A DNA stretch of 6,134 nt from Lachnospiraceae bacterium UBA3641 (GTDB lineage: Bacteria; Bacillota; Clostridia; Lachnospirales; Lachnospiraceae), in the NCBI GenBank assembly GCA_002373875.1, contig DFKQ01000007.1, positions 1 to 6,134 on the forward strand, written 5' to 3'. Each line of letters opens with the position of its first letter. Positions within the stretch are counted from its first letter, which is position 1. Of this stretch, positions 1-6,134 are shown piece after piece. Under the pieces are notes generated by a model. That model was not told the DNA's origin. It was given only the letters and a program-made list of their open reading frames with translations, and ran no database searches. The position numbers were made by a program, and so were the translations under genes.

Positions 1-1
1 C

Positions 2-445
2 ATCTTCACCTTCGAGTATCGTCTGAACAGCTGTCTTAAGATGGGCGACTTCACGATCACGGAGAGAATGCTGGAAAGGGCCGTCGAAGGCTTTGAGGCA
101 CAGACCGGCACAGATATCCGTGACTTCTGTTCCATGATCAATGAAGATGGAGGTGTGACGGTTCTGGTAGAACCATTTGGTACAGAACAGCATTTCCCGG
201 CTCCTGAGGAACGTAGCAGGCTTATGGATGAAGCAATATCCTCGCTGTGTTCTTCTTATCGAGATGCAAGGGAAAGAAGCGCAATTCCCCCGGTGAAGGT
301 CAGGATACTGGAGCCTGAAACACATCTGCTGTACCGCGACCGAAGGATGTTCCTTGAAAAGGGTGCGCCGGATCAAATCAAGCCGATCCGTGTTTTGGAC
401 AATCAACGCAATAAGGAGTTCTTCATGGCACTTTCCGAAGAATAA
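2..445 (+). CDS. Unrecognised protein, C-terminal part (5' end outside the window)
   Basis: The reading frame is open from base 2 to the TAA at 443-445, giving 147 visible residues. The first ATG, at 41, has no Shine-Dalgarno-like sequence before it (the preceding bases are cagctgtcttaag), and 13 in-frame sense codons lie upstream. The start is therefore more likely beyond the left edge, with Met at 41 internal. The product looks soluble: no signal peptide, membrane segment or low-complexity tract is visible. It is rich in charged residues (for example RLMDEAISSL and LLYRDRRMFLEK) and ends in FFMALSEE. I see no motif that identifies a family, so no function is proposed. CGA and CGC make up 4 of its 15 arginine codons, whereas the arginine codons I sampled in the neighbouring subtilase gene were mostly AGG, CGG or CGT; this is only a weak hint of different origin. 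The gene is followed 8 bases after its stop by a strong hairpin. Coding status is likely; identity is unknown. Confidence 0.72.
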   Translation: MFTFEYRLNSCLKMGDFTITERMLERAVEGFEAQTGTDIRDFCSMINEDGGVTVLVEPFGTEQHFPAPEERSRLMDEAISSLCSSYRDARERSAIPPVKVRILEPETHLLYRDRRMFLEKGAPDQIKPIRVLDNQRNKEFFMALSEE

Positions 446-453
446 AACGAGTT

Positions 454-485
454 AAAGGCTGTAAGATCAAATCTTACAGCCTTTT
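454..485 (+). terminator. Rho-independent terminator between convergent genes, possibly bidirectional
   Basis: Bases 454-467 (aaaggctgtaagat) and 471-484 (atcttacagccttt) are perfect reverse complements, forming a 14-bp stem with a 3-base loop (caa). On the + strand the stem runs into TTTT at 482-485, then GAAAT, which suits the gene ending at 445. On the - strand the hairpin begins 19 bases after the subtilase stop. Its 3' flank there reads TTTAACTCGTTTTATT, a weaker U tract, so termination of the subtilase transcript by the same hairpin is plausible but less certain. Confidence 0.85.
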
Positions 486-503
486 GAAATCCCCAATTTA
501 ATC

Positions 504-3500
504 TTATTTCAGGTTACAGTAGGCGCACAGGCCGCCGTCCTCCGTCATTACGGTAATAAACGGCTCTCCTTCCGGTTTCTTAAGTAGCTTGACCTTACCC
601 TTTTCATTGACGGTAACCATACCTGGATCGCTGCTTATGTATACTACCTTACTGTCCGTGGCACCTGCCGGTGTCAGGGAAGGCCTGATGGTGAAGCTGT
701 CGCCTTCCTTCAGTCCTGACACATCCTTGGAGCCCTCATACTCTATCGTATCACTGACCGAAGCATTCCCCGGAAGGTTACTTATATCAAGCGTCAGCTT
801 GGTTACACTGCTGATAACCCTCACCTTACATTTGGCGGATTTATTACTGCCGTCAAGGGCTCTGACGCTTACCAATGCGGTTCCTGCCTTTTTCGGCAGG
901 AACATTGCCCCACCGTATTCACCTATATAGAACTCAAGAACTTCGGGGTTGGAGCTTGACCATTCGAATCCCTTATTTTCGCGGGTGCTGTCATTGCCTG
1001 ATTTAGCCTTGACGGTATAGCCGGCTTCAAGTTCTACGGCATCATCCGAAGATACCGAGGATGTAAGCGTGATAAGCCCTACATTGTCCCTGGTCCCGTA
1101 ATTTATGCCGACACTCTTTACAGGCTCGTACACATATATGGTACAGTACTCTGATAACCATTTCTGCGAGCCGTCTGCCGGAACCACATGAACTCCTATA
1201 TCTACCGCACCTTCCTTATATGTCTGCACCTTTCCGTCAGCTACTGTGGCAACGTCGGGATTGCTTGTGGTCCATACGTAATAAGGCTTTTTGAGCTTAG
1301 TACCCTTATCATCGTAAGCCTTTGCCGTAAGCTTAAGGGTCTTACCGGCCACTACCCTGGCGGCCGCATTGGAAACCGTCTCCGTGTTACCGGTAATATC
1401 CGTCTTACCTGACAGGATCGCCACGCTGTTTGCACTTGCCGACGACTGCACCACCTTGACGGTCAGCGCATTGGTTTTTACGGTTTTCCTGCCGCCCTCC
1501 GCATCATTTGTTATAACTGCCCATACCTTGGCACTTCCTGCCTTGAGGGCATCTATGCTTGCAAGATCCGCGTTTTCTTCATTACCGGATACGGACACAA
1601 CATCGGGCTTCGAGCTTACCCATAAAACACTGTATGTACTGCAGGCAGCCGGTGTTACCCTGTTTATGCTCACATCATAAGACGTATCCCTGCCAAGGTA
1701 TATGGTTCCGGAAGTATTAAGCTCAGCCTTCCTTACGGGGGCATTGACGCTCACCGTACAATAGGCCTTCTTGCCGGTTCCGTCCGTGGCCTGCGCATAA
1801 ATACGGGCCGAACCCTGTCCCATCGCCTTTACCTTGCCGTTCTTCACGGTAGCCACCGACGCATCGGTACTCCACCAGTTGAGTGATCCTGACGCAGCCT
1901 TTAGGGGAGCTGCGACTGCCTTTAAGCTCATGCTCTTATTTTCGGTCATGGTAAGCAGGGTTCCCGTCACATCCTTTGAACCCTTTTTGATGCTTATGCC
2001 TTCGGTCGCCCTGTATACGGTAACCGTCAGGACGGACTTCTTATTGCTTCCGTCAAGAGCCCGGAAGGTGACCTTGGCCTTGGCGCTCTTAACTCCCGCA
2101 GGAAGATTTCCGGCGTGCAGCACTATCTTTCTTGGATCGGATTCTCTTTTATCTTTGTTCTCGTCAGCCTTTATAAGGCTCCTGCAGGAAGAGGGTTCAC
2201 TGACCTCCCACTCAAACTGCTGTGAAGCACCGGCAAAAGGCTCGGCACAGGCAGTCATTTCGAACTTGCAGCCCTCAGCCAATTGTACATTTTGAGTTGA
2301 CAGCTTAATGGAGGTCGTCGGTTCATACACCTGAACCCTGCATGCTTTTTTATATCCGAACGGAGCGTCCACTGCCGCATATATCCACACAGTACCCGGT
2401 CTGACGCCCGTTACGGTTCCCTTCTGATCAACAGTCGCCAGGCTTCCGTCATCCGAATACCAGTGAATCCTGTCTGCCGGTACGGAAGGCTCGGTCATGG
2501 CGGTTATCTTAATCTTCTTACCGGGCTGTACTTCGCCGTTATTCTGCGCCGTAAGTGTGATCTTAATGCTGTCCTCAGGCTTCGGAACCTCTGCATCCCC
2601 CGTATCGTATGTATCTGCATCCATGCAGCAGAACACCGATTCCTCATCATAGGTCATACCAAGGATGTATACTTTACCCTTATACGCTGCGCATTTACCA
2701 TTGTAAAGCCTCAGGGGGGCGATCCTTTTTAAGCCTGCCTTATAGGTAAGGCTTTCCGCTTCCCCGCCCGAAGGAAACTCCAGGAAGTAGTTATCGTTAA
2801 CGACCAGGTTATTATCCGATACCTCACAGGCGTTTATCAGTATGAAGCCGTTCTTTACGGAACAGCCGTTAGCTTTTTCGCGGTGACCCTGTACATCACC
2901 GTTAAATTTCAAAGCACAATAACCCGGATCGGTGATCTTCTTACTGTATCCTTCTCCCGTGATCTTAAACCGGGCCAGCTTCTCCTGTTTTTTGTCCGTT
3001 ATATATATCTCACCGTCTGAAGCTTCTCCTGCAATGGCTCTGTCATAAAAGTCACCATTAAGCTCACCCAGCTTGGTTCCTCTAAGATAACCGGTATCGA
3101 TCAGATATACATTGGTCTTACCTGATTCACCCCGCTTCCTTGCGAAACACAAAAGCTCGTTATTTTGGGTAAGATATAATACCGGCGCGGGATTTATGTA
3201 ATCAGTTCCCTCGATCAGGGCAGAATCAACCACCTTCCCCGATGCAGGATCAAATATCGTGAATTTCAGGCTTTCATCATCAATATAGACAATCTTCTTA
3301 TTATATGCGCATAAACCGCCGGCAGGCTTTATCGCATCATCTCCAATAAGGCAGCGTTCAAACCGGTTTTCACTAATGCTGTATATCCAGGTTACGGGTT
3401 TATCAGCCGGGTTATTAAGTATTCCGGAAATCACGATACGTCCGTCAACCGCACCCATGGCAATGACCGTGGTGTTTCCGAAGACAGCCTCTCCGATCAC

Positions 3501-6092
3501 GCTGTTTTCGGGAAGGGGTAACCTTGTATAGTAGCCGGCGTCAGCCGTTTCGGGGAGGACTATCGATGCGTATAACCTTCCTGTACTGCGCCCTTGTGAT
3601 GCAGCGCTGTTTGTAACGGTAACAAGCAGCTCGCCCGACTTAAGTCCTTTTGGTATGTCCGTTGTAAGGATGGAATAACCGTCTTCACTTCCGGGAGTCG
3701 GTGTGACTGTGTTTACGGATACCAGATCCGTTTCTGCCTGTACAAGCTTCAATTCAGGCGACTCACCGAAGAAATATCCCGCAATAATTAACCTGGTCCC
3801 GGTCTCATCAAGCCCTACCTTTTGAATAACAGGTGTATACTTGCTTTCATCAAGTGAATTCCTTACATTAACGATGCCGCCGGTAATACACATATCCTTA
3901 AGGGCATCATTTGACCTGACGCCGGCAAGTATCCTTGCGGCCCTTTTGGCTGCCGAATCATTCGGGTATTTTCCCGCGATCACGGCCACGGCTCCGGTTG
4001 CTGCCGGACAGGCCATGGAGGTTCCGCTCATCATTGCATAGGGAGAGCCCTCAGTCTCCTCTGTAAGCCGTATCCCGTCTATATAAATATCATATGTTTC
4101 TTCACTCTCATTATCCGGGGCTGCCATCAGCTTGAAGCTTAAGTCATCAAGATCGGTATCGGCCGGGAGCCTTATAGTCGTTTCGTTGAAGGTGGCTGCA
4201 CTGTAGCCGCCCCCTGCGTATGCGTATTCTCCGTCGATTGTCTTAACAAAGAGCTTAAGGTAAATATTGGGATATGTTGCCATATGTGTTAATACGGCTT
4301 CATATTCACCGCCCGGGAACAGGCGCACATCCGACTCTTTATTTATGATAAGCACGCCGACGTCATAGGTTGTGGCGGCGCTCACACCCTTGATCACAAG
4401 ACTCTTATTCCCGATACCCGCCCCGCTTACGGTATTTTCCGATACTGCCAGTTCATTATCGTTGCCGGCCGGCCTGTATCCGAAATAGGCTGTTTCAAGG
4501 CTTCCGTCCTCATAATCATCCTTTATCTCGCCATTGTTTGTATCCATGGCGGTGGCGGCAATGCCTCCGTACAGATCCCCAAGCCCTGAAGGATAAGTGG
4601 AGAGGATCTCTGTTCCCGGTGCGAAGACATGGGTGGAACGTATGCCCCAGTTGGAGAAGCCACTTTTCTTACCGCGGGCATCGCTTGAATTAACCGTTAT
4701 CTCGCCGGGCTCACCACCGAACGTATCACTCGTCCCTCCGTAAAGGTCATTATTTTCGTTATCGTTTCCGGAACTGAAGCAGGATACCACTCCCGCTTCC
4801 GCCAGAGCCCTTACAATATATCTGAAGATCAGGCTTTCAACCGGACCGCCCCAGGAATTATTTACGGCAACTACGTTTACGCCTGCCTTTTTCGCGGTCA
4901 GAACATAATTATAGCATTTAACAAGATCCGAATTCAAAAAGCTTCCCCTGTAATCGGTAACGTTCAGGGCCATTATCCTGGCACCGTTTGCGGCTCCGCT
5001 CACACCGAAGCCATTCCACGCTGCGGCTATACTGCCTGCCACATGGGTACCGTGCCCTCCCCTGTCTAAGGGATCGTCGGTTGAATAACCGAATTCCTTC
5101 GTTCCGGGAGGGTTGATCCCGTACCTGCCTCCGCCAAGCTTAACCAGGGCATCATACTCAAGGCCCTTGTCCCACATCACATCCTTAAGGTCAGGATTGT
5201 TGTAATCAACACCCGTATCAACAACCGCCACCACGGTATTCTCAGCATTTACACTGACTGAATTCCAATCCGGAATATCGATTCCTCCGGGTCCTGCTCC
5301 GTATGCATACTGTTTATCTGTAAGGTCCTGTCCTTCCCAGGCTCTGTCGGGCTGTATATCACCCGTATCTGTATCTCCTGTATCTTCGAGGTCTTCTTCC
5401 GCAATAATGTCGGAAGCATCCGCACTCCGATCCTCCCGGCTGTCATCGCCTGTTACGGCGTCATCCGTTAAATATGCGGATTCATATATCTCAGCTTCAG
5501 GTTCTTCAATAGTGTGAATGTAATTGGGCTCAACAAATATAACATCGTCCCTTGCCCCCAGCATTTCCATAAGCTCCGAAGTAGTGTATTCATCGGAATG
5601 TATGAGCTTGAGCACGGTCTGTGTTTCGTTTCCGTCAGACGACGCCTTATCATTTTGCGGCTCATCACCATTTAATGACGGATCAAGTGCATCCTCAACC
5701 GCTGCACCGGCTGCCCCTGACACATCCATAAGGTCTTCGGCCCCGTCAAGCAGGTCATCGCAGGCAGCGTCCCTGCCAATATCATCCGCAGCCGCCTCCG
5801 AGGCAGGATCGGAGGACTCTATGGCACACACTATGACTTCGCCCTCGACATGATCCATGCCGGAAATCTGTTTAAGGGGCGACAGACCTTCTGCACTATC
5901 TGCCGGTAACTCCTTATCCGGGGGCGTCCCCGGTTCAGACAGGATATCCTCTGCTGACTCTTCCGCGTAGCCCTGCAGCAGGATATCCGGTTCCGATGAA
6001 GCATATACACCGGTCATACCACCCGTTATTGTTTCCGCCACCATCAAGGCTGCGAGGATTCCCGCAATACGTTTCTTAAATTCACTCTTCAT
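504..6092 (-). CDS. Giant secreted subtilisin-family (S8) serine peptidase with inserted jelly-roll domain, propeller-like region and seven Ig-like repeats
   Basis: This is a predicted exported endopeptidase of 1862 residues. ATG at 6092-6090 is chosen because GGAGGA lies 8 bases upstream and a signal peptide follows directly. Order: signal peptide 1-31; propeptide ~80-192 ending in VIFVEPNYI, as in I9-like prodomains, but interrupted by an acidic stretch; acidic linker 196-249; catalytic domain ~262-745. Catalytic residues are Asp292 (VVAVVDTGVDY), His347 (GGHGTHVAGS), oxyanion Asn443 (SSGNDNEN) and Ser692 (SGTSMACP). All four are present, so activity is expected. A jelly-roll-like insertion (~504-684) splits the domain before Ser692. 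Then come an IPT/TIG-like domain (~752-850, with TPVIQKVG and LIIAGYFFG), a propeller-like region (~867-1165) and seven Ig-like repeats (1174-1862). There is no LPXTG motif, SLH domain or C-terminal transmembrane helix. Classic subtilisins are ~380 residues as precursors, so most of this protein is accessory. The physiological substrate cannot be read from the sequence; degradation of extracellular protein or glycoprotein is a reasonable inference. The gene stands alone here, convergent with its neighbour. Confidence 0.96.
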   Translation of the reverse strand: MKSEFKKRIAGILAALMVAETITGGMTGVYASSEPDILLQGYAEESAEDILSEPGTPPDKELPADSAEGLSPLKQISGMDHVEGEVIVCAIESSDPASEAAADDIGRDAACDDLLDGAEDLMDVSGAAGAAVEDALDPSLNGDEPQNDKASSDGNETQTVLKLIHSDEYTTSELMEMLGARDDVIFVEPNYIHTIEEPEAEIYESAYLTDDAVTGDDSREDRSADASDIIAEEDLEDTGDTDTGDIQPDRAWEGQDLTDKQYAYGAGPGGIDIPDWNSVSVNAENTVVAVVDTGVDYNNPDLKDVMWDKGLEYDALVKLGGGRYGINPPGTKEFGYSTDDPLDRGGHGTHVAGSIAAAWNGFGVSGAANGARIMALNVTDYRGSFLNSDLVKCYNYVLTAKKAGVNVVAVNNSWGGPVESLIFRYIVRALAEAGVVSCFSSGNDNENNDLYGGTSDTFGGEPGEITVNSSDARGKKSGFSNWGIRSTHVFAPGTEILSTYPSGLGDLYGGIAATAMDTNNGEIKDDYEDGSLETAYFGYRPAGNDNELAVSENTVSGAGIGNKSLVIKGVSAATTYDVGVLIINKESDVRLFPGGEYEAVLTHMATYPNIYLKLFVKTIDGEYAYAGGGYSAATFNETTIRLPADTDLDDLSFKLMAAPDNESEETYDIYIDGIRLTEETEGSPYAMMSGTSMACPAATGAVAVIAGKYPNDSAAKRAARILAGVRSNDALKDMCITGGIVNVRNSLDESKYTPVIQKVGLDETGTRLIIAGYFFGESPELKLVQAETDLVSVNTVTPTPGSEDGYSILTTDIPKGLKSGELLVTVTNSAASQGRSTGRLYASIVLPETADAGYYTRLPLPENSVIGEAVFGNTTVIAMGAVDGRIVISGILNNPADKPVTWIYSISENRFERCLIGDDAIKPAGGLCAYNKKIVYIDDESLKFTIFDPASGKVVDSALIEGTDYINPAPVLYLTQNNELLCFARKRGESGKTNVYLIDTGYLRGTKLGELNGDFYDRAIAGEASDGEIYITDKKQEKLARFKITGEGYSKKITDPGYCALKFNGDVQGHREKANGCSVKNGFILINACEVSDNNLVVNDNYFLEFPSGGEAESLTYKAGLKRIAPLRLYNGKCAAYKGKVYILGMTYDEESVFCCMDADTYDTGDAEVPKPEDSIKITLTAQNNGEVQPGKKIKITAMTEPSVPADRIHWYSDDGSLATVDQKGTVTGVRPGTVWIYAAVDAPFGYKKACRVQVYEPTTSIKLSTQNVQLAEGCKFEMTACAEPFAGASQQFEWEVSEPSSCRSLIKADENKDKRESDPRKIVLHAGNLPAGVKSAKAKVTFRALDGSNKKSVLTVTVYRATEGISIKKGSKDVTGTLLTMTENKSMSLKAVAAPLKAASGSLNWWSTDASVATVKNGKVKAMGQGSARIYAQATDGTGKKAYCTVSVNAPVRKAELNTSGTIYLGRDTSYDVSINRVTPAACSTYSVLWVSSKPDVVSVSGNEENADLASIDALKAGSAKVWAVITNDAEGGRKTVKTNALTVKVVQSSASANSVAILSGKTDITGNTETVSNAAARVVAGKTLKLTAKAYDDKGTKLKKPYYVWTTSNPDVATVADGKVQTYKEGAVDIGVHVVPADGSQKWLSEYCTIYVYEPVKSVGINYGTRDNVGLITLTSSVSSDDAVELEAGYTVKAKSGNDSTRENKGFEWSSSNPEVLEFYIGEYGGAMFLPKKAGTALVSVRALDGSNKSAKCKVRVISSVTKLTLDISNLPGNASVSDTIEYEGSKDVSGLKEGDSFTIRPSLTPAGATDSKVVYISSDPGMVTVNEKGKVKLLKKPEGEPFITVMTEDGGLCAYCNLK
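507..2573 (-). repeat. Seven tandem bacterial Ig-like (Big_2-type) repeats at the subtilase C terminus
   Basis: Approximate residue limits are 1174-1258, 1259-1362, 1363-1452, 1453-1549, 1550-1657, 1658-1762 and 1763-1862. Most show the group-2 pattern: an S-I/V-x-L strand, then W-x-S-S/T-N/D-P-x-V-A-T-V, G-x-V, a G-T/S-A-x-I turn, and a final C-x-V-x-V strand. Clear cases are HWYSDDGSLATVDQKGTV (repeat 1), WWSTDASVATVKNGKV (repeat 3), VWTTSNPDVATVADGKV (repeat 5) and EWSSSNPEVLEF (repeat 6). Repeats 2 and 4 are the most divergent. These domains usually act as stalks or adhesive modules on secreted and surface proteins. The repeats are protein-level only; their DNA has diverged well beyond recent duplication. 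Confidence 0.88.
2598..3494 (-). other. Six-bladed beta-propeller-like region of the subtilase (residues ~867-1165)
   Basis: Six units of roughly 37-48 residues share a kelch-like rhythm: a hydrophobic strand, a polar turn, a strand of the GxIYI type, then an aromatic strand. The cores are VDGRIVISG (882-890), NKKIVYIDD (931-939), NNELLCFAR (977-985), SDGEIYITD (1025-1033), KNGFILINA (1080-1088) and YKGKVYILG (1137-1145). Each is followed by a strand such as TWIYSI, FTIFDP, NVYLID, LARFKI, YFLEFP or FCCMDA. The repeats are diverged, so the blade count is by eye. A role in ligand or substrate binding is typical of such domains but not shown here. Confidence 0.55.
4041..4583 (-). other. Jelly-roll, carbohydrate-binding-like domain inserted in the peptidase domain (residues ~504-684)
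   Basis: Subtilisins usually have about 25-30 residues between the conserved APG and GTSMA motifs. Here APG is at 491-493 and GTSMA at 690-694. The extra sequence opens with an EDG-type start (DDYEDGSLETAYFGYRPAG, 525-543), then GNKSLVIKG (561-569) and alternating hydrophobic strands around 597-616 and 651-657. It closes with YDIYIDGIRL (667-676). That order (EDG near the start, a G-K-S-L strand, a Y-I-D-G-I-x-L ending) matches the general pattern of CBM4/9-type beta-sandwich modules. The fold is inferred from pattern only; ligand-binding residues cannot be assigned. Confidence 0.6.
5619..5819 (-). other. Acidic insertion within the propeptide (residues 92-158)
   Basis: The segment contains 20 Asp/Glu against 2 Arg/Lys in 67 residues, with much Ala and Ser. 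It separates a first hydrophobic strand (EVIVCAI, 85-91) from the rest of an I9-like prodomain (VLKLIHSDEY at 160-169, then VIFVEPNYI up to 192). In compact I9 prodomains these strands are joined by a short connection. The stretch is probably a disordered loop; within it, AEDLMDVSGAAGAA (118-131) could be a short helix. Confidence 0.6.
6000..6092 (-). other. Signal peptide of the subtilase (residues 1-31)
   Basis: The N terminus has a basic n-region (KSEFKKR), a hydrophobic core (IAGILAALMVA) and a small-residue c-region ending VYA, followed by SSEPD. Cleavage after Ala31 is the best visible site. No lipobox cysteine is present, so Sec export with signal peptidase I processing is inferred rather than lipoprotein anchoring. 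Confidence 0.85.
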
Positions 6093-6100
6093 TTTATGAT

Positions 6101-6106
6101 TCCTCC
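6101..6106 (-). promoter_or_regulatory. Ribosome binding site of the subtilase gene
   Basis: On the - strand GGAGGA is followed by an 8-base spacer (atcataaa) and then ATG. This is near-consensus in sequence and spacing, and it fixes the translation start at 6092. Only 28 bases remain upstream before the window edge, so the promoter probably lies outside. Confidence 0.9.
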
Positions 6107-6134
6107 ACGAAACTTATAGTAAACGAAATAAATA

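Noticed and set aside
41..445. Independent 134-codon gene starting at ATG 41
   Set aside because: There is no ribosome binding site before it and the frame continues open to the left edge, so the ATG is better read as an internal methionine of a longer gene.
841..2070. Direct DNA repeat around the two ALDGSNK motifs (near 841-865 and 2041-2065)
   Set aside because: The bases match only in part, as expected from two homologous Ig-like repeats with the same short peptide, so this is not a separate repeat element or a recent duplication.
1834..2295. 153-codon open frame on the + strand opposite the Ig-like repeats
   Set aside because: It lies wholly inside a well-supported - strand gene with recognisable domains, and its translation shows no motif; the same applies to the other + strand frames at 589-930, 1188-1412, 1369-1680, 2463-2732 and 3841-4041.
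5340..5420. Calcium-binding RTX-like repeats in the Asp/Gly/Thr-rich stretch (DTGDTDTGD, residues 237-245)
   Set aside because: It lacks the nine-residue GGxGxDxUx periodicity and lies in a generally acidic linker.
5524..5853. Open frame on the + strand opposite the acidic linkers
   Set aside because: It is a shadow of the Asp/Glu/Ala/Ser-rich coding strand, with low-complexity Ser-rich translation, no ribosome binding site and no family resemblance.
6113..6118. Possible -10 box (TATAAG on the - strand) for the subtilase gene
   Set aside because: A start some 7 bases downstream would fall on the ribosome binding site, and any -35 element would lie outside the window.

Overview
The window holds two convergent genes from what is probably a low-to-mid GC, Gram-positive anaerobe, most likely a Clostridia/Lachnospiraceae-type gut or rumen bacterium. 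This rests on three things. The large gene has a GGAGGA ribosome binding site. Its codon use mixes ATA, AGG and CGG with GC-ending codons. It also encodes a very large secreted subtilase carrying a string of group-2 bacterial Ig-like domains, an architecture I associate with Lachnospiraceae. The taxon is an inference; no rRNA or other marker gene is present.

Left edge (2-445, + strand): the 3' end of a protein gene whose reading frame is open to the window border. I do not recognise the product. It ends just before a perfect 14-bp hairpin (454-484) with a short T run. The hairpin sits between the two converging genes and probably ends transcription from the left gene, perhaps from both.

Rest of the window (504-6092, - strand): one gene of 1862 codons for a secreted subtilisin-family (S8) serine peptidase. 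From N to C terminus it has a signal peptide, a propeptide interrupted by an acidic linker, and a second acidic linker. A catalytic domain with Asp292, His347, Asn443 and Ser692 follows, split by a ~160-180 residue jelly-roll, carbohydrate-binding-like insertion just ahead of the catalytic serine. After it come an IPT/TIG-like domain, a region resembling a six-bladed beta-propeller, and seven Ig-like repeats running to the C terminus. No LPXTG motif, S-layer homology domain or C-terminal membrane segment is visible, so how it stays at the cell, if it does, is open.

The two genes converge and show no sign of functional linkage. I see no RNA gene, mobile element, CRISPR array or multi-gene system. 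The most notable object is the subtilase itself, mainly its inserted domain, split propeptide and long C-terminal stalk. No gene-free stretch exceeds 300 bases: the intergenic gap is 446-503, and 6093-6134 is the immediate 5' region of the subtilase gene.
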